Assembly (NCBI GenBank): GCA_039720395.1
Contig: CM077823.1
Location: 12,480,107 to 12,544,106, forward strand
DNA: 64,000 bases
Direction: 5' to 3'
Source: Liquidambar formosana
Taxonomy: Eukaryota; Streptophyta; Magnoliopsida; Saxifragales; Altingiaceae
A program made the translations under genes and the position numbers. Positions 56,396 to 64,000 of the stretch are shown here, in pieces. How positions within the stretch are numbered: position 1 is the first letter of the stretch; each line of letters begins with the position of its first letter. The notes below the pieces were generated by a model. The model worked only from the letters and a program-made list of their open reading frames with translations, did no database searches and was not told the origin of the DNA.

Positions 56396-59300
56396 TTAAG
56401 AAACTACCCATCTGATCGTCATCTCTAATGCGCCTTTTAAAGCGCTTAAATTCGTGAGATATTTATCAAGTCTAAGCAATGCTCGAACTTGACTGACTGG
56501 AACTGCCTTGGTCAACATATCAGCTGGATTATCTTTAGTGCCAACTTTTTGTAAAGAAATTTCACCATCATTGACAATCTCCCTGAACAAAGTGAAACCG
56601 AACATCAATATGCTTGGTCCTTGCATGATGAACTTGGTTCTTTGCCAAGTGAATAGCACTTTGGCTATCACAGAACACGTTAACGTGCTCTTGTGAAATT
56701 CCCAGGTCACCAATTAAACCTTGAAGCCATAAAGCCTCCTTCACAGCCTCGGTCACTTACCATATACTCTGCCTCAGTTGTAGATAACGCCACTGTTGGT
56801 TGTAATATAGACCTCCAGCTAACAGGACCACATGCTAATGTGAAAACATAGCCTGTTGTGGACCTTCGCTTATCCAAGTCACCAGTATAATCAGAATCCA
56901 CATAACCACTGATATAAGACTTTGAACTGCTGTCCCACTGATACATTAATCCCACATCTAAGGTACCTTTCAAATACCTTAGTAACCATTTCACAGCCTG
57001 CCAATGCTCTTTTCCCGGATTTAACATGTATCTACTAACAACACTAACTGCGTGTGAAATGTCTGGTCGAGTGCATACCATAGCATACATCAAGCTACCA
57101 ACTGCACTCGCATATGGAACACGCGACATAAATTCACGCTCTTGTTCACTGTTTGGAGACATAGTTGCTGAAAGTTTGAAGTGGGTAGCCAAGGGAGTAG
57201 TCACAGCCTTTGAGTTCTGCATACCAAATTGAGAAAGTACTTTTTCTAAATACTTCTACTGCGACAAATACAATTTCCCCTTCTTTCTATCTCTATGAAT
57301 CTCCATGCCAAGAATCTTCTTAGCTGCACCCAAATCCTTCATCTCAAACTCTTTACTAAGTTGAGATTTCAATTTGTTGATATCATCCATGCTTCTAGCA
57401 GCGATGAGCATGTCATCAACATACAAAAGTAAGTAAATAAACGAACCATTTGGAAGTTTCTTAAAATACACACAATGGTCGTATTCACTTCTAGTGTAGC
57501 TTTGTTTCAACATGAACGTGTCAAACCTCTTGTACCACTGCCTTGGCGACTGCTTCAGTCCATACAGAGACTTCCTCAGTTTGCACACATGTTCTTCCTT
57601 ACCAACAACCTTAAAGCCATCAGGTTGTTTCATGAAGATCTCCTCCTCCAGATCACCATGGAGGAATGCGGTTTTGACATCAAGCTGCTCTAACTCGAGA
57701 TCAAAATATGCAGTAATGGCCACTAGAACTCGGATTGAAGTATGTTTCACCACTGGTGAAAATACCTCATTGTAGTCCACGCCTTCCTTTTGTGCATAGC
57801 CTTTGGCTACTAACCTTGCTTTGTATCTAACATCACTAGACCCTGGAGATCCTTCCTTCTTTGCATATACCCATTTGCACCCTATAGATCGCTTTCCCTT
57901 AGGCAACTTAACAAGTTCCCAAGTATAGTTCTTGTAAAGAGAATTCATCTCCTCACTCATGGCAGTCTTCCACTCCTTGCAATTACTGTCATATACTGCT
58001 TCTTGGGTGTAGATGGTTCGTCTCCAAATATGGTAAGTGCATATGATACCATATCCTCAAAGCCATAGCGAACTGGTGCCTTGTGTGTCCTTTTGGGTCT
58101 GCCACCCGCTAAGGACTGCTGTTGCTGTTGCTCTTCAATTGTCCCTTCTTCTGGAACAATCTCATCATTAACCTCTGTTGATGTTTCAGGAATAGTGAAC
58201 TCCACCTGCATAGAATCATTATTTTTCTCTTCCTTTTGCATGCTGGAAGTTTGCATAGCAGACTCATCAAAGGTTACATCTCCGCTGATCACGAACTTAT
58301 GTAATTCAGGGCACCATAATCTGTAACCCTTGACTCCACTTGCATAGCCTAGAAAAATACCCTTCTTGGCTCTTGGATCAAGCTTACTTTCTTTAACATG
58401 AAAATAAGCCGGACACCCAAAGATTCTGATGGAACTATAATCAGCAGGCTCACCTGACCATACTTCATGAGGAGTTTTACACTCAATAGCTGTTGATGAT
58501 GATATGTTGATAAGAAAGCAGGCTGTGTTCACAGCTTCAACCCAAAACTCTCTACCCAACCCAGCGTTGGATAACATACACCGTGCTCTTTCTAATAGGG
58601 TACGATTCATTCGTTGTGCAACCCCATTTTGCTGTGGTGTTTCCTTTATAGTGAAGTGTCTTGCAATGCCTTCATCTTCGCAAAACTTTAAGAATGGCTT
58701 GTAGGTATACTCGCCACCATTGTCAGTTCTCAACCGCTTAATCTTCTTACCAGTCTGCTTTTCCACCATTGCTTTCCACTTTTTGAATGTTTCAAAAACT
58801 TCATCCTTGCTCTTCAAAATATACACCCATACTTTGCGCGAGAAGTCATCAATAAAGGAAACAAAATACCTTGATCCCCTTTTTGAAGCTACCTTCGAGG
58901 GACCCCAAACATCCGAATGGATGTAGTCAAGAGTGCTTTTTGTGCGACGAATAGCTGTGCTGAACTTTACTTTGGTCTGCTTGCCAAAGACATAATGTTC
59001 ACAGAAATCCAGTTTACCCGTCTTCACTCTACTAAGAACACCTTGTTTGCTTAAGACATCCAATCCTCTCTCATTCATATGCCCCAAGCGCATATGCCAC
59101 AAGTGAGTAGAGATTGAATCACGATCATCTGACGTTGACACTGCTGCCCGTCCTGTCACTATACTGCCAGATAGAAAATACAAATTTCCTATCTTACTTC
59201 CCTTTACCACGACTAGAGCACCTCGGACAACTCTCAGTACTCCTGTTTCTACCACAATCTTGCAGCCATTGGAGTCTAGAGCACCCAAAGAAATGAGGTT

Positions 59301-59833
59301 TTTCTTCAATTCTGGAATATGTCGTACTTCTGTCAGAGTTCTCACAATTCCATCGTGCATCTTGATTTTGATTGTTCCTATCCCCACTGTTTTACAGGCC
59401 ATGTTATTGCCCATCAAAACAGTGCCACCATTTACTCCTTTGTAGGAAGCAAACCAGTCCCTGTTGGGACACATATGATATGAACAACCAGAGTCAAGAA
59501 TCCAGCCATCAGATGTACTCTCATTGTGAGAAGAAACTGACAACACATTTTCAGCATTGTCCAGATTTTCCTCTGCAATAGCTGCATCAGAGGACTTGCC
59601 CTTATTTTTCTCGTCCTTTTCTTTGAGAATCGGACAATCTACCCTGTAGTGCCCTTTCTTGTGACAATAGTGACATTTTGAATTCTTTCGGCTTTTGGAT
59701 TTAGATCTGGATCTTCCAGCTCCAGGTTTTCTGCTATCTGTCTTCCCTCTAACAACTAAACCCTCCGCCTGAGAGTCGTTGCTAGGAACCTTCTTCCTTT
59801 GTTCGTTGGAGAGAAGCGTTGCTGTAACTTCAT
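56396..59833 (-). pseudogene. pol: Tork pol: protease, integrase, RT, RNase H
   Basis: From the gag knuckle the frame stays open to 57957: protease DSGCSYHM near 59500, integrase zinc finger (HLWHMRLGHMN), the integrase triad (YIHSDVWGP, LRTDNGGEYT, NGVAQRMNRTL, where the usual Glu of VERMNRTL is Gln). A one-base shift near 57960-57985 leads into RT (57960-57259) with LYVDDMLIA. A TAG at 57258-57256 replaces a Lys codon in LYLSQ-KYLEK. RNase H runs from 57222, shifts near 56750 and again near 56700, and ends at 56396 (DMLTKAVP). Both the missing integrase Glu and the breaks make it inactive. Confidence 0.88.
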
Positions 59834-60342
59834 CTATTCGATGGTATCCTTCCCGTAGAGAAAAGTTGTGACTAAATGCTCGTACGAGTCTGGAAGTGAG
59901 GACAATAGAATTAGGGCTTTGTCTTCGTCTTCTAACTTAACATCTATGTTTAGTAGTTCAAAGAAGATTCTACTAAACTCGTTAAGATGGTCATGCATTG
60001 ATGTGCCTTCCTTCATGCGAAACGTGTAGAGTTGTTTCTTCAGGTACAGTCGGCTGGTTAGAGATTTTGTCATGTAGAGACTCTCCAGCTTTAACCAAAT
60101 TGTCGCAGCTGATTTCTCATGCATAATATTGTACATAATCTCTTTCATCAAACACAACCGAATGGTACTGCATGCTTGGAGATCGTAGTCTTCCCAGTCT
60201 TCATCAGACATATCTGAAGGCTTACCCTTCAGTGCTTTATGTAGTCCCTGACTTGGACTTGCCATAGTCCAAAATTGTTCTTCCCGTCGAATTTATCCAC
60301 CTCGAACTTGGCGTTCGACACCTTTGCAAGTTTTGCTGCCAT
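59834..60342 (-). pseudogene. gag: Tork gag, frameshifted
   Basis: The true start looks to be ATG at 60342 (MAAKLAKVSNAKFEVDKFDG then NFGLWQVQ), typical of this group. After WQVQV a small deletion shifts the frame, and the capsid region continues from about 60265 (GLHKALKGKPSDMSDEDW, UBN2-type). It ends with a stop at 59834. The next frame carries the knuckle CHYCHKKGHYRVDC (about 59680-59640), so a further shift near 59835 separates capsid and nucleocapsid. Non-functional. Confidence 0.85.
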
Positions 60343-60384
60343 CTTTTCAAAAAAAAAAAAAAAACCTTGGCTCTGATACCAATT

Positions 60385-61078
60385 TGTTGCGGAAATTAGT
60401 CCCAAGGATTGAATTCAAAATCACCACAATGGCAAATTTGCACACTCAAATGAGAAATTAAAGAAATAAATAAAGAACAATCACTCAACACACAAAGCAA
60501 TTTAACATGGTTCAGCTAATGCCTACATCCACGGGATAACGATCAGAAAGCTTCACTATGAAAACAAAGAGTACAAGCAAATTACAAGAAATTGGTTTCA
60601 CACTCTCACGTACTCTCACCCACTGGATAGACACACCTCACAAATATTTTGTGTATCTGTTTCCCGAATGCAACTCTTTGCAATTCACCCTCTTTTATAC
60701 CAAATGGTTGTCCAAGTCCCCTTTTAATAGTCAAAAAAAAAGGGCTTACTTCCATAAGATAAGAGTTCAGGACAAAATATTCAAAGGACCTAAAGATATA
60801 GGTTGGCTAGAAAGTCTCCACCATAGGTACAAAAGTCACCTACCCATTTAATGAAAGTAAGACTTTCTTTCCTCAACAAAGAAATTGGTTTTCCTTTTAA
60901 GACTTTCTTTCCTCAGCAAAGAAATTGGTTCTCTTTTCACCAGACTTTAAGAGAGGCATGTGAGGGGTGACGCCGAATTTCGGCCAGCACATGCAATTCA
61001 ATTAATATAGTTATATGCAGATTTCAAAGAATTCGGCTCTGAGATTTTGCCGGCGACAATCGAGCCACAAATTCAACA
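60385..61078 (-). repeat. 5' LTR of the Tork element
   Basis: Same ends and same internal duplication as 55628-56323, with only scattered single-base differences. It holds the promoter for the minus-strand transcript. Confidence 0.92.
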
Positions 61079-61083
61079 GTATC

Positions 61084-61373
61084 CTCATCAAAAACTCTCT
61101 TTAAATGCAATGATCGCCAATAAACTTGAATTCAGAAACAATATAATCCAGCATAGGATGCAAAGTGAATCTTGTCGATTTGTTAGCAAGATACCTCCTA
61201 ATAGTCCAGAAGAGTTCCTTGCATGGCTTTAGTTACTAAAAAGGAAACCATACATTCCAGTTCCTGCAAGGGGAAATCCAAGTCTAGACTCTTCACCAGC
61301 TGCGTGTCTTAAGAGGAAGGGGCTGCAATTTGAGTTTCAATTTCGGAAACATGACAATGTAGCTCGGATCTGA
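61084..61373 (+). pseudogene. Possible exon fragment next to the Tork insertion
   Basis: One plus-strand frame reads coding-like text directly from the TSD: LSLNAMIANKLEFRNN, FVSKIPPNSPEEFLAWL, a TAG at 61231-61233, then LLKRKPYIPVPARGNPSLDS and LKRKGLQFEFQFRKHDNVAR with a stop at 61371-61373. CTTTAG before the second half could be an intron acceptor. The amino-acid composition looks real but I do not recognise the family. The left flank of the insertion (before 55623) does not extend it, so the copia may have cut the gene or its intron. Confidence 0.35.
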
Positions 61374-61439
61374 GTATGGTAGCCAGGAACTAGATTATGG
61401 GGGTAATCTAGGACTGTTCCCATTCCATATATTCAGTCT

Positions 61440-62530
61440 AAGGACTTGAATATCAATATCAATAGATATATGGTCCAAAAATATAGATATATCGATGAAT
61501 ATATGAGATATATCTGAAATATCGATATGGATTTAAAGATACGATGGATATTATTAATTAAGGACGAAAAATTTCATTGAAACTCTAGAAAACAATTATT
61601 TAGACATTAATAAACAATTTAAAATCAAAATATTACAATTTAAATGTATAAAGGATAAGTATGTGTTAGGCTATAAAAAGTGTGCCGCTTTGAGTAAATA
61701 AATAATAAAAATTTATGCAAATTTAATATTTAAATGTCACATAATATTAATGATTTAAAATACCTATCACTGACCCTGAAAGTTGCATAGTTATTATTAA
61801 AAAAATAATAAATAAATAAATAAATAAAAAGGGGTGGAAAACCACGTAAAGTGTGAAGAGGTAGATTTAGAGAACCGATGCAATATTATTGATATATCTC
61901 TAATATATTCATGATATCTTACAGAAGATTGTAGATATTTATGATATATCACCGATATTACCGATATATCCCAATATCTTAGTCGATATTTCACTAAAAC
62001 AACAATTAACTGAGATTTCATATCGAGGGTCACTGATATGACAACACACAAAAAAGATACATGAGATCGAGTTAATTGCTCTACCACTAAGTATTATTGA
62101 GTTATTGAAGCCCAATTTAAAAAAGTATTCTCTCTTTTTCTAATATTTTGCACACTCAAAGGTCAAAATTGAAATGTCAAAACATATGTATATATTAATG
62201 TGAAAGTATTTAATAAAATTTCCTTTAAAAAAAAAACGTGTTTTTTCAAAGGGGACGGTCAATTAAGAATGGAAGGAGTACCATTTATGTCCTCTCGGTG
62301 ATGTATCAATGGTACAATGTTAAAAATAAATAAATAAAAATATAAAAATATAAAAATAAAAATAAAAAGGGATGAAGAAGAAGAAGAAGAAGAAGAAGAA
62401 GAGATGTGATAATCTCAAATATATCAACAATATTATAAAAATATTTTGTCAAAAAGATATCTCAGTTAGATACCGCATCAAGGGATCCAAAGATATATTG
62501 AGGAAATATCAAAGATATCATGGATATTTT
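61440..62530. repeat. ATATCG/GATATATC-rich decayed element
   Basis: Three clusters of words such as GATATATCG, AAATATCGATATGG, GATATATCACCGATATTACC and CAAAGATATCATGGATATTT lie at 61440-61570, 61870-62060 and 62440-62530. The words around AGTC(T)TAAGGAC and GTCAGTCTTAGTCC near the outer edges are weakly inverted. A GAA microsatellite (62364-62402) and A-rich runs lie between. Plant DNA-transposon relics with ATATCGATAT words exist; no TSD was confirmed. Confidence 0.4.
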
Positions 62531-62952
62531 ATTCCATGAGGTCAGTCTTAGTCCTGCTTACCTTAGAACCTTCTATTTTTTTATTTTATTTTTTTAATAA
62601 AAGAAAACCTTCTAATTTTAAAATCTCACAATATATCTTACACCAACCCCTCCCTCTTAGTAAAGAACACAGTCACAGACCATTAGAATGTACCCCTGAT
62701 CTAGTTCCATTAACTAGAACTCTACAACTGTATCGCTAGTAAAAAATACACACCATGGGATCTATTCTTAAATATCCCTAGCCCTCAAAGATTGGTTAAT
62801 CCTTTCTCTCTTCCAACAGATTTTGTGCTAATTACTACTCTATCCTACATGTGTCTAACTTCCGTTGATGCTCCATTTTTTTCTAAAACCCACCACATTA
62901 TCAGTCTAAAAACCCTTTTAAAAGCGTTTTTCAATATGCTTGTTTTTCGTCA
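62531..62952. other. Noncoding, AT-rich
   Basis: No gene or repeat recognised. Confidence 0.4.
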
Positions 62953-62967
62953 AAAATAATATTATCA

Positions 62968-63130
62968 TTTTTTTTTTTTTTTATGCTCAGGATGTCTGGA
63001 TCAGTTTGCGCGCACCTCGACTAAATCCCTCTCCAAGTAATCTTAAGAGCACACTCCCCCGGCCACATCGGCCTAGTGCATTCAGGAATTAATTCGTAAA
63101 GTGCTCTTCAAAGAAATCGAACCCAGATTG
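62968..63130 (-). mobile_element. 5'-truncated SINE with TSD
   Basis: The minus strand begins at box B (GGGTTCGATTTC), runs through CGGGGGAGTGTGCTCTTA and GTCGAGGTGCGCGCAA, and ends GATCCAGACATCCTGAGC plus an A tail (T run 62968-62982). That 3' text is typical of a widespread plant tRNA-derived SINE family. AAAATAATATTATCA (62953-62967) and AAAATAATATATCA (63131-63144) are near-identical flanks, the second lacking one base. Box A is missing, so the copy is truncated. Confidence 0.75.
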
Positions 63131-63144
63131 AAAATAATATATCA

Positions 63145-64000
63145 ATCATATTGAGGCAAGGTTTTTTTTTTTTTTTTTCTATTGAACCTTTTTTATCAAG
63201 AGGCCTTGAAGATATTCTTGATCTCCCTCGCATGAAACCAAACAAAATATTCTTATTTGATGCTTAGTCTTTGCTTGATGACCCTTCCCCAAAATTTCAT
63301 TGCGACTCACAAGACTAACACAACTGTAGTTGGTGCTACATTATATATCAGTGCCATTAGTCTATATACGCCGCAAACCTATTCTTCCTGAAAATCAATA
63401 GGCCAAAGAACATTGAAATTGCCCACAAACTTCCAAGCCTCAATAGCAACAACGATCATATCGTGAAGCGTTTCATGGTCTCATCATATTCAAAGTTCCA
63501 ATGATTTCAAAACACTAATTTCAAACATACCTGTAAGAATCCAAAAAGTTCCATTTCATAGTCTTTCCCAACAAAGTAGCCAAAACATTTCCATTTCTTG
63601 GTAGATTGAAACAAAAACTCATAAGAATCTAAAAATTCTTTGTTGCCGACCAACATATCGGTTGGAACATCTCTTGAAGACTTTTTAAAAATAAAAAATA
63701 AAAATAAAATCAGACTTTTAGAATATTCTTCAAAAAATTTATTCTTATTTTTAGATGTGAAGATAGAAGAGAAACACTATACCACTCAATAAGACTTGGA
63801 AGTAATTTACATTTGAACCATTTAAAAAGTGGGTATCAATTGCTATAACTAAGATGTGTATCAAAAAGGAAAAAGTAACTATCTTGTATAATTAATATTA
63901 TTAAATACTAGTGACAATCACATAACTATAAGTTACTACCAAGTCGATAAATCAGTAATAACTATTTTTTTTTATAAGCGACCAAAATATGGATTTTAAA
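63145..64000. other. Noncoding to the window end
   Basis: A T run (63161-63179) and short open frames only. No gene, TSD or terminal repeat recognised. Confidence 0.4.

Larger units (their letters stand above)
55628..61078 (-). mobile_element. Tork-type Ty1/copia element, broken
   Basis: LTRs at 55628-56323 (696 bp) and 60385-61078 (694 bp) are near-identical by eye, both TG...CA. The TSD GTATC is exact at 55623-55627 and 61079-61083. Transcription runs right to left. The primer-binding site TTGGTATCAGAGCC lies at 60367-60382. Protease text WILDSGCSYHMC is Tork/Tnt1-like. The polyprotein carries five frameshifts and one nonsense codon, a surprisingly large number for such similar LTRs. Confidence 0.93.

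Noticed and set aside
63145..63240. Another T-run retro-insertion
   Set aside because: The T run at 63161-63179 has no convincing direct repeat on both sides.

Overview
The window looks like nuclear DNA of a flowering plant, probably a eudicot: AT-rich, intron-bearing genes, and dense plant-type LINEs, SINEs, Ty1/copia and Ty3/gypsy elements, hAT and Mutator-like DNA transposons. The species cannot be read from it; a woody species would fit but is a guess. There are only two recognisable host genes. One is a nine-exon gene (40311-50172, + strand) for a 526-residue USP-like/receptor-like pseudokinase. The other is an intronless 3-ketoacyl-CoA synthase (53741-55124, + strand) broken by a one-base frameshift. 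A possible exon fragment lies at 61084-61373.

Layout. 1-1736: noncoding. 1753-8777: a full-length but decayed LINE (minus) between 15-bp target-site duplications (TSDs). 9786-11016: a Mutator-like non-autonomous element. 11501-12336: a 5'-truncated LINE with an 18-bp TSD. 12690-14285: degenerate tandem repeats of about 450-520 bp. 14291-36691: a nested stack. 36697-40310: noncoding, with a gypsy integrase remnant and a 28-bp poly(A)-only retro-insertion. 40311-50172: the pseudokinase gene, with a SINE and a foldback MITE in introns. 53741-55124: the KCS gene. 55628-61078: a Tork-type copia element (minus) with near-identical LTRs and a broken polyprotein. 61084-64000: noncoding, with a SINE and ATATCG-rich repeats.

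The nested stack is the most unusual region. The outer unit (14291-36691) carries AATTT on both sides. Its two ends are both U5 ends of Sirevirus-like LTRs, because an inverted LTR lies head to head with the 5' LTR of a gag-only, pol-less element. A roughly 3.1-kb gypsy-type solo LTR (15213-32275, TSD GTCTG) is inserted in that palindrome. A Sirevirus-like copia element (17889-31861, TSD CTTAG) is inserted in the solo LTR. A hAT element (18701-23205) is inserted in the copia's left LTR, and it contains a tRNA-Ile-like sequence. The copia keeps an open 1048-codon pol. It also carries a 411-codon third reading frame between pol and the 3' LTR, resembling the 'putative plant transposon protein' family. 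Upstream of that frame is a second copy of the motif array otherwise found in its LTR U3.

The pseudokinase and KCS genes are independent neighbours on the same strand; nothing suggests a shared pathway. All splice sites, TSDs and domain calls were made by eye. No database or alignment program was used.
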